The notes: generated by a model from the letters alone, not told the origin. A stretch of 64,000 bases of DNA from Pholiota molesta (GCA_014925825.1 JACGCK010000044.1:186001-250000); one strand, 5' to 3'. Shown: positions 13,603-28,320, counted from the stretch's first letter. Made by a program: numbers and translations.

Positions 13603-14375
13603 CTACAGTTTAACAACCGCCAGAACCATGGCCAGCGCCCGCTCCCGGATTACCAATTCCTAGAGCGGAGTGTTCTGGGATTGCCCCTAAGACCCAGCGT
13701 CAGATCCTCTAAATCCGAGTCCATCGCCATTCACGGAAGGAAATAACGCACCTTGGCCGACAGCATGTTCGCGGCATATGAGTGCCTCATGCTCAATCGA
13801 TCGGCCTCAGCGCGCACGCCCCGAAGCCTGATCACATTGGCTTCTTGTTCCTTTTGAAGACGTTTCCATTTCAGCTGTTCACTGCCAACCGTTGAGCCGG
13901 CAGCGGGCTCGAGATTTCCAGCGAGACGTACCCCCGAACCCTGGTCACTCCATGGATTCTGGCCAGCGCCGTGATTCTTAGCACCCCCAGACTGTCTACC
14001 ACGTCCGTCACGACCTTGGCGTCCTGATCCAACACCACCCGCAGTGTACGGGTCGTCTTGCGCACTGTTTCCAGCCTTAGATTGATATAAAGCGTCAGAT
14101 CGCGCGTCTAAAAGACTGCAGATGACTTACGGATTTCTTGTCGTAGATCGGGCCGAAAGCGCTGGCGCGTGTCTGGCCGAATGCGTCCCCATTTGCCATT
14201 CCTGCGCCGGAAAGTCGAGCAGGGTAGCTGGTGGGCTGAACATGGCGGCGACCGCCAGCACTGGCGTTGTCCATGCCCGCAATAGCCTGCTATGACGGTG
14301 AAGGAATGTGTCGAGTGCGTTAGGACCACATACTGGGTTGACATCGTGCTTCTTGAAGGACCCGAAGGAAGGCAT
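13603..14375 (-). CDS. Hypothetical 192-residue protein, Gly/Ser-rich with C-terminal helix
   Basis: Not recognised. Four exons fit exactly: 14375-14334, 14286-14131, 14075-13752 and 13659-13603, all with GT-AG borders and total length divisible by three. The protein starts MPSFGSFKKHDVNPAIAG, continues with a Gly/Ala/Ser/Asn-rich low-complexity part (DDPYTAGGVGSGRQGRDGRG and similar, residues about 20-125) and ends in a charged helix with QLKWKRLQKEQEANVIRLRG and ELVIRERALAMVLAVVKL. The tail could form a coiled coil; no signal peptide or membrane segment is seen. It overlaps nothing and lies tail-to-tail with the small gene at 13170-13576. The perfect exon phases make it convincing as a gene. 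Confidence 0.6.
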
Positions 14376-14949
14376 TGTCGTAGAACGAATGTCTGCTATT
14401 GATTTTTGAGCCGGGGTGTAAGTATGAAATGTGAAAAAGTATGAACGAGATCGATGCTTTCAAAAACGTTTGGATTTTGCATCTCGTGAGAAACATCCTG
14501 GTCACTATACGGGGACGGATAACCACGAACGCAGTCAATGGGAGCGAGAAGGTCTAGATTGTGGTTTGCAACGGGGCGCTATCCGCGCAAATATTATTTG
14601 TAGACGCCCGTGAGAGAGAGCCACTGGCGATATGCATAGAAGTACCCAACGCAGTCAAATATAGAGTGCAGCTAATCCAAAGCCGAGATTTAAGTCCCTG
14701 AGCATGACCATGGCGAAAAGAAAGAAGTAGATAAGAAAAGCGCAAAAGGGTGCGCATCCCAGTAAGTGAATGCGAAGGTAAAATGCAGCTGACGGTAGCC
14801 CGCTTGTTAGAGTAAGCACAACAGATAGCGAGCGATGTTGCATGTAAAAGAAACCAAATGGTAGTTGTTCCGCTGAATGACCGTACGCATAGTCCGAGCG
14901 TTGGGGTACTTCTAGAACGCTATCAATACCTCCGGCTTATTCCTTCGTG
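14376..14949. other. Intergenic, nothing recognised
   Basis: Promoter side of the 192-residue gene and left border of the dispersed repeat. Only short meaningless open frames. Confidence 0.4.
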
Positions 14950-15830
14950 AGCGAGCTATCTGCGCGCAAGGCTCATCGCGAGTTGCGACCGAACAAAAAA
15001 AAAACAACGCCGCCTCTGCCAATGTCGATTATCGCTATATGTACATACTACGCAGTTGCGCGGATCTATCTGAAGCGCTGACTGTCAGCATATCTGGCGT
15101 ACTGTGACGACAATACACTCGACTTTCAGATGTTTTCAAGCGGCTCTGGAGATCTTCTGGGAATGATTCGGAGACTCAGATGCACCCCTAAGAATCGCGA
15201 CATTTTGAATTGGTCAAGGAACGCCGATTTGATACATAGGATAGGTGATGGAGTCGATGGTGGTTCGGATAAGTGTCGCTTGGGAGAAGAGAAGGCGTGG
15301 CTGCAGGAGGGATGTCGAGATGATGAAAGAATCAATGAAGAAGGTAAAATGAATCAAATGTTGACCGTACCCGCCGCTACCGCGTTCTATCTTCAACCCA
15401 CGCCTCTTTCCCCAGTCCAGCACGGATCACAGCGAATTTTCGTGGTCCCGAAAGACCCGTCCAGCGCACGCCCATACCCATAGGATTGCTTCCCGTTGAT
15501 TTCGTGTATACAGCACAACTGAACGCCACCGAGATGATACAGAGTGATAGGTGTACGCATGGTGCATATATGCGCGGCGCTGCACAGTGGAATGGACTAC
15601 GTTAGTGGGAGAGGTAAGCACCCAAGACAGCTGGCACGCACCGTCGTCAACCCGGCAAGCCATCTATACGTACACAGCTCTCATCGCCAGAGCTTCAGAG
15701 ATGGAATCCGAGTCCTCCGTGCGTGATGCGCGTCCATGTTGTTTAGCGTCGAGGGGCGATGCGACGTGAGTTGAAGAATCTGGTTCTATTTATATCCGCG
15801 CACGGGCTTTTTGTTCGCAGGCTCTGATGA
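14950..15830 (+). repeat. Dispersed non-coding repeat family, copy 1
   Basis: Three blocks recur elsewhere in the window. 14960-15210 matches 54815-55075 in inverse orientation (shared CAATGTCGATTATCGCTA and ATACTACGCAGTT neighbourhoods). 15215-15660 matches 37690-38130 directly and 62330-62690 inversely (shared AACGCCGATTTGATACA and TGTCGCTTGGGAGAAGAGAAGGC). 15780-15820 matches 38528-38560 and, inversely, 61640-61665 (TTCTATTTATATCCGCGC). All frames are broken or unrelated between copies, so the family is non-coding. The inverse strand carries TATAAATAGAACC, a TATA-like box. It may be a solo LTR or a non-autonomous element; ends were not defined. Confidence 0.75.
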
Positions 15831-16073
15831 TCGTCTTGTCCTGCATAGGGGTCTGTCATCGAGGACGTTCCGTAGTTCGAAAGTCCATGCATCCGTCCGT
15901 CCGGGTGGACTCCGCACGGACATTACATAATTAGGCACGTGTCAAAGGACGCGCGTCGCTGTAGCTGAGCGCGTATGTACACAGCGGGCTGGGGGCCCAC
16001 AACCGTTGGGGACAGTGGAGACTCGGAGGCTTGCTCGCTAGTAGATTTAATAACCTCGCTGTATTCTGTTACA
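15831..16073. other. Left flank of the KDZ transposase gene
   Basis: Holds an in-frame extension to an ATG at 15975 that would add 33 residues to the KDZ protein. No inverted terminal repeat could be paired with the 18.3-18.6 kb side. Confidence 0.35.
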
Positions 16074-18290
16074 ATGGATTTAAAAAACTTGGTCTACCTT
16101 GCAAATCAAAACCCAGAAATCCTCAATGGCGAGACTTTACTCAAAATATCAACCTTCCTATCCTATGCGCCCCGGTTCAAGGATGATATCATTCTGGTGC
16201 AGCCCTCTCAGTGGCCGGTTGATGTTGCCCCTCAGCACCTTCCTCAATCAGTGATGCTTCTGTTGTCAAATTTATGTGAAATAACAGAAGAGGAAACCTT
16301 GCTTCTATGGAGCATGCTCAACGAGACAATTTGGAAAAATGCAGTGAGAATGGAGAAGATTGATGAGAGATTCAAGGTACATGGGAAGGATTTGGGCTAC
16401 AGTGAGTTATTGCGAGCCTCTTATCACAGCTAATGTACTTACTACTGGTTATTAGCTGTTATCTATCCTCCCCAACATTACTGTACAAATAGTGGATGTT
16501 CGAGGAATTCAAAAGGGCTGAAACTCAACAAAGTTGAGCAAACGAGAGCAATTTTATATACACTGGACAGGGGTGCATGTCCAGCCTGGATTGTCAAATA
16601 TTTCTGTGAAGGCGGGTTAATACTTGCTATAAATTTATGCTGTTATCTTATGAGTTGTGATTTATTTATCAGGATGTCAAACGAGCTATCACAACAACTA
16701 TCGCGTACATGCAGGAAAGCGGTACTACTATAGCGAGGGAATGCCTGATGTCCTTGAAGTATCGGATCATCATTTTATCGAGACGCGTGTTGCTGTAATG
16801 TGGTGCACAGACACCAATATCGCGGCGTACGTGGATTTGATTGTACTTGAGTCTTCAGCGCTAATTAATTCCTTACAGTAAGTCATTCACCAACTGTGCA
16901 CGGTCATACATGGTTTCCTTGGCCAACAACTTGGAGAATATTCCTCCCAATTGGCCATTCAAAGCTTCGCTCAAAGGCGATCATGTTTTTGATGCTTTTA
17001 CTATTCTTTCATTAATGGATGATCACCGTGAACGGCATGCAATCCTCACGGTACCACATACTGGTGACCAATCAAAGAGATTTATAACAGCCATTCAGGA
17101 AAGAAATATACGCATGAGGCTTTGTTCACAGCCTGAAGTTCGCCATCGCTGTACTAAATGTACACGGCAATATAATGGTGAGTAATTTATATAGCCATAC
17201 AAGGTCACCAATTTTACTTTGAAATTCTAGATAAGATTGTATGGGTTGCAGTTATGGATGGTACAGCGCTTGGACATCTGCGTTGTAGTGTTCACAATTG
17301 TCAGACACCTTTAACAGTCTCCCGAGATCGGTTTTGCCCCAACCATCGTCAATTGAACAATATTTGTGCGATAAAAGGCTGCGACAACTCCATCATACCT
17401 AAAACGCGTACATGTCAGGATCCTGTCCATCAGAACATAGAGAAAATGCATACTCTCAAAGGCCAGTCTCGGTTCCAGCTTCAAGAGCGACTTAGGAAAG
17501 CAGGAGTTTCTCACCTGGTCTTGGATACCGATGAAGCCAGTGATGTTTCTCCAGCTGCTTTGTATGACGACACTGCCGAAGATCAAGAGTTTGAAGTGGC
17601 TGATCTACATGGACTTCAAGAAGGCACATCTGATCCTCGTGGTGCATCGCCTGGACTGAAACCTGAGCCGAAAAAGAAGATAAGAGCGCAGTTTGGTTGA
17701 AAACGCACCCATAATGAGCAAATCCTTGTTGCACCATGTGGCATGATTCTTGCACGCGAAACATTCTATGGTGCCGAGGCTATTTCTACTTGCGCTGTGA
17801 GTATTTATCTGTGTCTGATTTTCTGTTATTGTCAATTGAATTAATCTCGCTGTGCCAGGAATTCATCCGACGCACATTCCGCATCAATGGGATGATGCCA
17901 AATCACATTTTTTTTGACAATAACTGCTCGCTCTCGAAACATGTCAAAGACGACCCTATGTTTGCCAATGTTGGCCTCACAGTTGACGTCTTTCACTTCA
18001 ACTGCAAGCATTCCATCCGAGACGAGTACTGCCAAAGTAATTGCAATCCGGCCATGTACAGGGAACTTTATGGCGAAGGTGACAAGGCATGGTATTTCAA
18101 CTCGTCTATTGCAGAGCAAACAAATGTTTGGCTTGGGACCTTCAATCCTATCGTGCGTGAAATGTTGCCAGATAGGTACAATTTTTTCCTTGATCAAATG
18201 ATCCTCCTTCGAAACCGTATGACACGAGACGCATTGGAAAAAGAAGGGTGTAGTCCAATGCTTTTACCCATGTCAGTGACAGATATGTAA
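16074..18290 (+). pseudogene. KDZ transposase with CxC5 and CxC6 cysteine clusters, one in-frame stop
   Basis: KDZ (Kyakuja-Dileera-Zisupton) proteins are DDE-type DNA transposases expanded in mushrooms. From the ATG at 16074 (or 15975) the exons give an N-terminal helical region, then the CxC5 cluster (HYCTNSGC, YFCEGCQTSYHNNY), WCTDTNIAA, the CxC6 cluster (VMDGTALGHLRC, CQTPL, FCPNHRQLN, CAIKGC, CQDPVH) and the transposase C-terminus (PNHIFFDNNCSLSKHV, VDVFHFNCKH, SSIAEQTNVWLG, NRMTRDALEKEGC). The frame is intact except TGA at 17698-17700. The reading resumes immediately with KRTHNEQILVAPCGMI, where the family has FGRKRTHNEQ, so a CGA arginine codon probably became TGA. The intron at 16612-16672 has GC instead of GT at its donor. 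Very recently inactivated, or read through. Confidence 0.8.
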
Positions 18291-19289
18291 TTTTTACAAT
18301 TCAATTTTTGTCTACAGTTTCACATTAATATAAAGAATTAACTTCACTAGTACACAATATATTGATACGATGTCAAACATCAAGGATGTCGAACATTTTC
18401 CTCTATCATGATGTCAACGGTGGTTGAACGTTGATGCACGTTGATGTCGTGCACTCAAACTCTCACGACTAGGATGTTGAACGTTGAATGCGTATCATTC
18501 CTGCCTTTTACTTACACGTCCTTAGTGTTGGATAGGCTCATCCATGCAACATCACCGCACGGTGCAAACTGAGGACGACAATGACACAGATAGAATAGTA
18601 TAGGGCTCTTATACCAGGCAAGTGCACTTGATTACAAGTGACTTGAGCTCACTCTTGGGCTCGTCGCTTGTCTCCTAATATTGCTTCGATGTACTGACTT
18701 TTCAACGTTTCTGACTAGAAATCTTCAAGTATATGTACAACTCTGGTAGCTGAACCTAAGGCAAGTCTTATTCATTATAGTGGCTTGAGCTCACGCCTGG
18801 GCTCGCCACTATTTTCAATATCTTTTCTTGGTTGACTAACTCTGCTATTTTTCTTTCTTTGTGGCCCAAGCTTGAGGCCCAGGGTCCTCAAGCGACACTC
18901 TGGGTCATTTCTCACCGTGCTAGTGAATATTTGCACTCGAAAGACTGCCTATCGCTTGACTCATCTGAGTCCTTATTGCCGCAGCTCGCCACCACAGAAA
19001 CTTGAAGCACTCGATGTTGCGACGACTCACAACAACAACAATAACTGAATAAGGCATATTGATGTCCTTCCGCTGCTCTACTGGATGATCTGCCGGCGTC
19101 TGATTGTGGATCGCGATGACAGCTTGCTGCTTCCCTAGACAGCTTCTGTCATTGTGTCTTCTCTCGAGGCCATCTCAATTTCGAATGATATCCTGCTTTT
19201 ACGGTATATAATGGATGGGTATGCTTGGTACGTTTCACACCTATGCTGCGTTTATGTTACTGATGAACTGATAGGCTCTCTCCACATTC
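18291..19289. other. 1 kb non-coding stretch after the KDZ gene
   Basis: No open frame of note. A 25-base motif CTTGAGCTCAC(T/G)C(T/C)TGGGCTCG occurs twice, near 18645 and 18783, and several GTTGAACGTTGA motifs lie near 18430-18490. It may include the right part of the KDZ element. Confidence 0.4.
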
Positions 19290-20210
19290 CGCAGTGAGTG
19301 CCACCTTCTAAAACAGCACCCTATTCCCCAAAGGTGCAAGCTCAGTATCGACAAGCTGGCGGACAATATGCCAACTGGAAGCAGAGTATGCCTCTTTCGT
19401 CATTATTTCACAACATACTAAAATTATGCACAGGGAACTCAAACGAGAATCATATGGCGTCGAACTCCTACAAACCATCGGTTTCGTCTATGTCTCAAAG
19501 GCCAAGCACCATCTCGCCACCAACCAATCCTTCCTCGGCGTCGGCGGGTGGCTACACAACGTGCAGGGCAAATACCATGTCTTCAGCAAAATGTGCGTCT
19601 CCATTCCCGCTGTCATCCACATCCATCTGACCATTTCCTTTCCAGCGTCTCCACCCTGCGTGCCACCATTGAGCTCAAGTCCATCTTTGACGAGATCCAA
19701 CCGCCGAGAAGGCCAGGAACCTCACACCAGAAGAGAAGAAGCGCCTCGAGGAACAAGCCGCGGAAATCAAGGTGGGTGTACCGCATGCTGACCGTGAATA
19801 CCATTGCTGATGCGAATACAGTTAGGGCACGAAACTCGAAGTCGAGTCCATCCTGCGCGAGACATGCGAGCGCCTCCTCAGTGACCCCGCATGCCTTGTA
19901 GTCGACGTCCTCGGCCTTGCTGCGAGGTCGCATGTAACAGAACGATTCGTGGCGCTTGAGTTCAAGGAGTATCGTCACATATTCCACACGAACGATGAGG
20001 TGGGCCCGGCAGTTGGACGACATCTCTATATTTCCCTGTGAAAAGACGACGAACATGCATGCACCCTAGAAGGACAATGGACAGACAACATCGACAATGC
20101 AGGGTCCGCCACGCTCTCCGAGTCCTCCTCTGCAAACTCGACTAGCCTGCAAGGCGTCTCCTTGGCTTCTTCTTCCCGTTCCTCCCTTTCTTCTTCCTAC
20201 GGGGCCCAAG
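19290..20210 (+). pseudogene. DnaJ-X domain gene fragment (J-domain part missing)
   Basis: Matches the C-terminal DnaJ-X region of CAJ1/DJP1-type co-chaperones. Readable pieces are KLSIDKLADNM near 19340, ESYGVELLQTIGFVYVSKAK and HHLATNQSFLGVGGWLHNV, then (after a GT-AG intron near 19595-19645) VSTLRATIELKSIFDEIQ. The next piece, EKARNLTPEEKKRLEEQAAE, is in a frame shifted by one missing base near 19700. After another intron come GTKLEVESILRETCERLLSD and a divergent tail reaching ALTQG at the transposon border. The J domain and the first half of the gene are absent upstream. It is a decayed or captured fragment, not a working gene. Confidence 0.75.
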
Positions 20211-20218
20211 CCCTGACC
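20211..20218. repeat. Target site duplication CCCTGACC (left)
   Basis: Identical to 26690-26697. The two copies flank the terminal inverted repeats of the 6.47 kb transposon directly. Confidence 0.85.
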
Positions 20219-20231
20219 CAAGGGGTACGCG
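20219..20231 (+). repeat. Left terminal inverted repeat of the transposon
   Basis: CAAGGGGTACGCG, perfect inverse of 26677-26689; similarity stops after 13 bases. Confidence 0.85.
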
Positions 20232-20265
20232 GAAAAAAAATTAAATATATGAGGTCGAAAAGTTT

Positions 20266-20305
20266 AGTTAAGGCAAATTCAATGGGCCCCCCCTCCCCAT
20301 TAGGC
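20266..20305 (+). repeat. Subterminal direct repeat, left copy
   Basis: AAGTTTAGTTAAGG and GGGCCCCCCCTCCCC recur in the same order and orientation at 26608-26655 (AAGTTTGGTTAAGG, GGCCCCCCCTCCC). It is a likely transposase-binding site pair. Direct rather than inverted orientation is unusual for a subterminal motif. Confidence 0.6.
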
Positions 20306-20410
20306 CAAAAAAGGAAATAAGTCACATGTTTTGATGGGAACAATGATTATTAATTGGCATCTGTACTAAAAATAACCACCCGTTTGGCGCTTACTCGCCT
20401 TCCCTCGCCG

Positions 20411-23400
20411 CTAATTCTTCTTTCGACGACGTTTACGAACACTAGCACCTGTGGCATTCGTCTTACAGTCTTCGTCACAGTACCAGTCTTTTTCTGGCTT
20501 TTTTGTAAGGCCCCGACACGTCAAATGATACTTAAAAACGTATAGTTAGTTGATAGTTAGTGAGATATTTGACTATTGACAAAACACTTACGACGCCACC
20601 ACACCCCGGTCCCTTGCAAGAAAGATATTCATCAGCAGTTACAAACCGCCCACATCCATCATCCTGACATATGTCTTGGCCATCAGGGACCACGTCATCT
20701 GAATCCGACAGAATCTTCCGCTTCTGACGGCGACGCGAGCTTGCTGTTAACATCAGACTATATTAGTATTAAGTATTTAAAACTTGGTCGAAGCCACTTA
20801 CCTTGAGGTATGCTACCACCACGTACATTCGCATCATCTCCTACACCCCCAAGGACACCCACAGAAATCTCTTCGCCCTCACCATGAGCAGCCAATTCTA
20901 CTCGCGAAGATGAATGGTCATCGTCAATAGCATCAGCTCTAGCTACCTCGATGTCTTGATGTGCGATATCCTTCTCGTGTTCTATACCCTGCAGCTCATT
21001 GTCGTGGAGATCAGATGCGCGTGGTGATGTTACTCGCAATGGTGCATCCCAATCATCGTCCTCGGGCTCAGGCTCGGCCAGGTCGGCCTCATCTTCAACG
21101 TCTTCCAAATCTTCATGCTGGATATCTGTATCCACAAAATCACCATGTGTCGCACTCGGAGTGGTAACATTGGGTTCCAGGGCATCCAGCCCCTCGCTAT
21201 TCAGGTCACTAGATTTTTAGTAGTCAGATACACATCACTATCAAGCAACGAATAAATACCGTAGCGCTAGACGTGAACTGTGGCCATCAGAAACATTGAG
21301 TCTTCGAGCGCTTGTTTCCTTGGAGGGGCGCATTCGGTGACGTTTCAATTTGTCCCATTCTGCTTTCATGAGCATCGCTTCATCAGTGTGGAGACGGAAA
21401 ATGGGCTCGTAAAGAGTAATATCATGCGAGGGGTGCTGTTTTAGTATATGAGACCGTAAATTATACTTCCAGATGGCTTTCCCACCACGCGGACATAGCG
21501 GGCAGGTAATCGGATGGTTCGTACACGGCTGTCTGACGGTAAACTCCTCAGCCTTCTTGATATGAAAGGGGCGAAGATTAGGACAGTGGGATTTGGTCTG
21601 ATCAATGCTGACCGCATCGCCGCGTTGGAAGACGAAGATTTCGCAAAGAGAACCGGCGTTGAGGCATAGGCCGCATGGACTGTCCGCATCACGAAGCATA
21701 GCATCATTTAAGATGTGCGCCCCCATATGCTTCAGCAAGTCTTGCCCGCCCATAGTGCCTATCTTGATATTAGGACAAAGCGAACAAGTTTGTGAGCCCT
21801 CTACGCGATGCAGCTCGCCTTCTGCTCTGTCCTTCTCGCAAACGAAGCAAGCATCACCTGTAAATATACTATTAGCAAACAAGAAGCAAGAAAGTCGCAG
21901 CAGAGATTCAAAAAAATTAAAATCCTGACCGTTCTCAGACCGATATGGGAATGAGTCTGTTATAGACACCTTTACCAATGATTCCTTCTCGAGTTTCTCG
22001 TACATCAACGCAGCTATCGCACGGAGTTCAGAAGTCTTGAAGACATAAGTCTGTTCATCCACGTTTCGACCACGGGACGCCGGCTGTATTTGAGGATCGA
22101 CTTGCTTGATGAAGCGCCCATTCAGTTCGCGTAACACTCCCTGAGCTTCGAAATTGCCGTTCCATTCCCAGTCTGCCCTCTCAGGTTGATGATCGGCACC
22201 TTGAAATAAAATGGGACTCAGCTTCATGATCTGGCCATGGATTCGAACGTTTGGTTCATTTAGCAGACGAGAGGATATCGACGCAACTTCTTTTCCGTCG
22301 TATCGAATGCCGAGCACTTGAAATACAGCCAGAAAAATCTTGCGATCACATTGTACGAGCGTAAAGGCAGGGTCCTGAACATCAAGACCATCCTCCTCGC
22401 CATCGGCAGCCGAAGCAGCCTCAATAACCTTGTTCTTGACTTCATTGTAGCGAGAATATCCTCGTACGCGCTTGAGGCGATCTCTGGATTCGTTTATTGT
22501 CAGTGGGTTTGAATATATGCGTAGGATCGATGCTTTGTGGATGGGTTTCGATGAGACATTGTCCGCGTCAATCGTAATATAGGCATCTTGAGCTTTGTTC
22601 CTCGAAGAATCTTCTAGTTCGGCAACGGTGGCGAGATCGTCCATATCTGGTTCATCGTTCTCAACAAGGTCAGTCAGCGGGGCATTAGTGGCCTCCGCAG
22701 CATCATCTCGTTCCTCGTCAGTCTCATCTCGTTCTCCAGAATCCAGGCCCCCAACAAGAACGATTTTATTCTGGCCTAATGGGCACAGAATATCGTATCC
22801 TCCATCCTGTTCCATCATCGAGAATGGGGGGTTTATCCCAAACTGCTCGAGCTCCTCCTCCGCAAGGCGACGACCCTCGTTCCATGAACCCAAGAGGACA
22901 ACAGAGCTCACCTGAAGGTCGCCCGTAAATGCAGAAGGATTGAGGTGGTCATATTGGTTGGTGATTTCGATGTTCTTGTCTTTGAGGGGCTTCACATTTA
23001 AGCGCCGCGCATCGCCTCCCCATTCCGGATGTAGTTCGAGAATATTTACACATTTGACTGCCCCGTCGATTCGATTGGCGAGCTGAAAGACGTCCGTATT
23101 TGTGTCATTTCCCACCATCGTTCGAACCTTCCCAAAAACCTTTTCGAGACCGTCCGTTCCCAGCAAAATGATAAAGAAGCGCCCAGTCGGATTATCGCGC
23201 TGAGCTTTCGCAACGCAGAAATATACGTTCTTGATCATACACTGAACGTCGAAGTAGCTCTGGACTGGAATGAAGTCGCCTTTGTCGTGATGATAGAGCG
23301 CAAGGATAAGATGAGCAGCCGCACTGAGTTCAACAAGCTGCTGATGGAGAGAGAGCGAGGTATCAAAGTAGGCATTGAGAAGATGACCATAGAGTTTTCC

Positions 23401-26106
23401 TAGTAGCCGGAGTGATTCACGCGTTGAGCGCGACAAGGGATCCGCAGTATCTGGGGCCGAAGATAATTGACTAATAGATGAAAGGAGTTTGATCATTAGA
23501 GTAACGTCTTGCTTGTCGTTTGGCGAAAGAAGCGACTCGATAGTTGTGTCTGATAACCCAAGCGATTTGAGATGTTCGCGAAGAATTGGCGTAGAGAAGG
23601 TGCGTCCGTTGAGTTTGAATCCTTTCTGGCGGATAGCTGTGTTCCTGAAGCGCTTGAATACATGCTTCCAGTCGAAGTCTGCAGTCAGACCATCGTCTCC
23701 ACACTTGAGATTGAATAGCGGAAGTTGTGATAGCGAGGCGTAGATGGGATCCTGGGGATCTAGGTCATCTATAACATATGTTAATGTGGAAGAAATGGCG
23801 AATAATATATAATACATACTTTTCAGGGTAATGTTAATGAGCGCTCGACGGCGGCGGCTGTCACCATCCGTGCAGAGGCAGTAAAGGACTGTATTCAGCT
23901 CGCTCTCTTGTTCCTTGACGGCCGCCACGGAGCCAGTGATTAATTTTTGTTGATCTTGGACGGTTTCTTGTTTGCAACTTCCTGACATCGCATATGGTTT
24001 CGTAACGTATTTTCGGGGTTCATCACAGAGAATACTTGAGCCGATAACAGTGACCTAGATAATTCAATATTCAATATATATAAAATGGAAAGAGATGTTG
24101 AACGGGTACCTCTGTTGCGAGATGTATCCGCTTCTGACGCAGGGCTTGAGCTATGGCGTCGGCCTGGTTGATTGAGCGGAACTCGAGAGCGTAACCCTTG
24201 CCATGCTCGCGACAGACTCCGAGGATGTTGTTGGTACGGGGGTCCCATCGTAAACGTTCTTGAACCTTTAATTCATCATATTGGATGCTCATTCCAAGCT
24301 TGGGTTGATCTGAACGGACGTTTTCAGGAGGGTAACATTGCCGGAGGTTCGATACGAGTTCCTGATGTGTAGGGAAGCCAGCCGATGGTTGGAGAGGTGC
24401 GGAGGCAATGCGACGCTTTGTTGCATCTATAGAGGGCACTCCGAGGGCGCGTTGAGCAATAGTGGCCGCAGAACGGCCCCCTAATTTATAAATCAGGAAA
24501 GCGCGCTCGAAGTCAGCTTGTTCGAAGCCCCTCGGGTGTACTGTCGCCGAGCAGCTAGGTCGACCTTCTCAAGAATCGAATAGACGCTGGCACCTGACCG
24601 CGCTTGAGTGGCCATAAGCGCACGAAGGCGAGGTATATCTGACCTCCCGATGGCCATGACTAGCCGTTTCCAAGTCTGGATCTGCCGATTTCGGATACCA
24701 ATTGATACAGCGTTGTTGAGCGCTCGAAGCCTAAGGTTGTTGATAATTGTCGTCTTCCGCTGAAGCGATGCGTACATTTCTGCAGGTGTGAGATATGCCC
24801 ACGGAGTGTTTTCATGGGTTCCGTCAAGGAGGCGATGTCGAATGCCCATAATCGTTTCGTTGTCGTGCAGGCGTGAACAATAGTGGCACGGCAACATATT
24901 TCTTTCCTTTCCTTTGGCTGAGATACGTCCGATCTTGGTACAGCGTGTCGAATATATGATTAGGTGCTCGGAATTGATCATAACGTTCCAGGGAAGAGAG
25001 CGTCGCGTGTGGAGAAGAAAAGGATAGGAAGAAAAAGGGGAGGCGTCTTCAGGAAGGTGAAGATGATAGCCTGGGCATTGATCTTGGTGAGACGAGGAAT
25101 GCGTCTGGGGTGACGGAGAAGGTGTTCGCGAGTCGATTACAATCGGTTCATTTCGAGCTCTTGGACGCAGCGTCGGTGGTTCAAGGGCTTCGAGCGCTTG
25201 CTGTGGTGCTCTTGAAAAGTAAAAAGTAAATATACGTCTATGTGGGTAAAAGACAAACTCACAGTTCACCCATCGCTTCAATCAAGCGCCTAATTTTTCC
25301 TTCGAAGAGCCCGGGATGAATATTGAGATCGCCGATGCACGCCTTGAGGTACCTGTAGACTCCATCCATACCATAGTCTCCACGGCGAACCAAGGCGCAG
25401 ATAGTTTCAGCATTCGCACCGAACCCTAGCACTCGATCGAGGGCGGGGTTGACTATATCCTCCCAAGCATCTTGTCCTTCCTCGAGAAATGCAGTTGGAG
25501 GATGCGCGAAAACAGCAAGAGGGTCGGTGGGAGCGCCGACTGGAATGGTCGTCGGTAGTGCTTGTATAGCGCGGTAGAGCTCATGAATGAGCGGATGGTC
25601 GCTGTCATCGATTGAAAATGGAACCTAGGCAATGTTAGACATGGTAAGGAAAGCATATGATATGGTGGTGAATGAACTGTACTTACCAGCAACGGATTAA
25701 TCTGTGGCTCAGCACCAGACTCGGCGACAGCAGGGGGAGGCTCGACAGGCGTGGGTGAGGTTGCAGACAATGGGAGAAGTGGTGCGGGAGAAAGAGTGAC
25801 AGCCTGAGAAGAACTCGCGGACGCCGCGGACGAGTTTGCCTTACCAAAGAATGAAAGAAGCGTCTTCTTTGGCTGGGCCGCCGCCTCGAGAACCGCCTTA
25901 TGATGCGCAGCGCTGGAAATGTGAGTTTCCCAATTCCTTTCGCCTCCAAGCCCAATGAGAACGTTGCGTTTGCAGGCATCGCAGTACTGGGTTGACTGGG
26001 TGGTAAAACCGGGTTGCTAAAATTAGACGCATGTCATTAATACATTGATAGATAGACGTCATGACATTGCTCAACGTACCTTCGCTTTCTTTGACTTCTT
26101 CGCCAT
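20411..26106 (-). CDS. P/THAP9-like transposase with C2H2-like and PHD-like zinc fingers
   Basis: One gene of about 1,700 codons, start 26106, stop 20411-20413, short introns. N-terminus: MAKKSKKAK, then a C2H2/BED-like finger (YCDACKRN...NWETHISSAAHH). Middle: CHYCSRLHDN, then a likely first catalytic aspartate in MSIQYDELKVQERLRW followed by NNILGVCREHGKG, like the D-E-(M/L)-K...G of P/THAP9 transposases. After a long RNase-H-like region comes TDGLEKVFGKVRTMVGNDTN, resembling the E-xx-F-x-x-(I/V)-R...G-N-N end of that fold. An acidic stretch follows, then C2H2-type fingers (CSLCPN...LLKHMGAH; CPLCPRGGK...LRSHILKQH). The last exons code a PHD-like finger (CQDDGC, YLSCKGPGCGG, YHLTCRGL, DWYCDEDC) and a basic end (RKRRRKKN). 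All junctions checked keep frame; no stop codon was found. Confidence 0.75.

Positions 26107-28320
<2,214 letters not shown>

Noticed and set aside
15900..18650. Terminal inverted repeats of the KDZ element
   Set aside because: No convincing pair of ends or target duplication could be found by eye around the gene.
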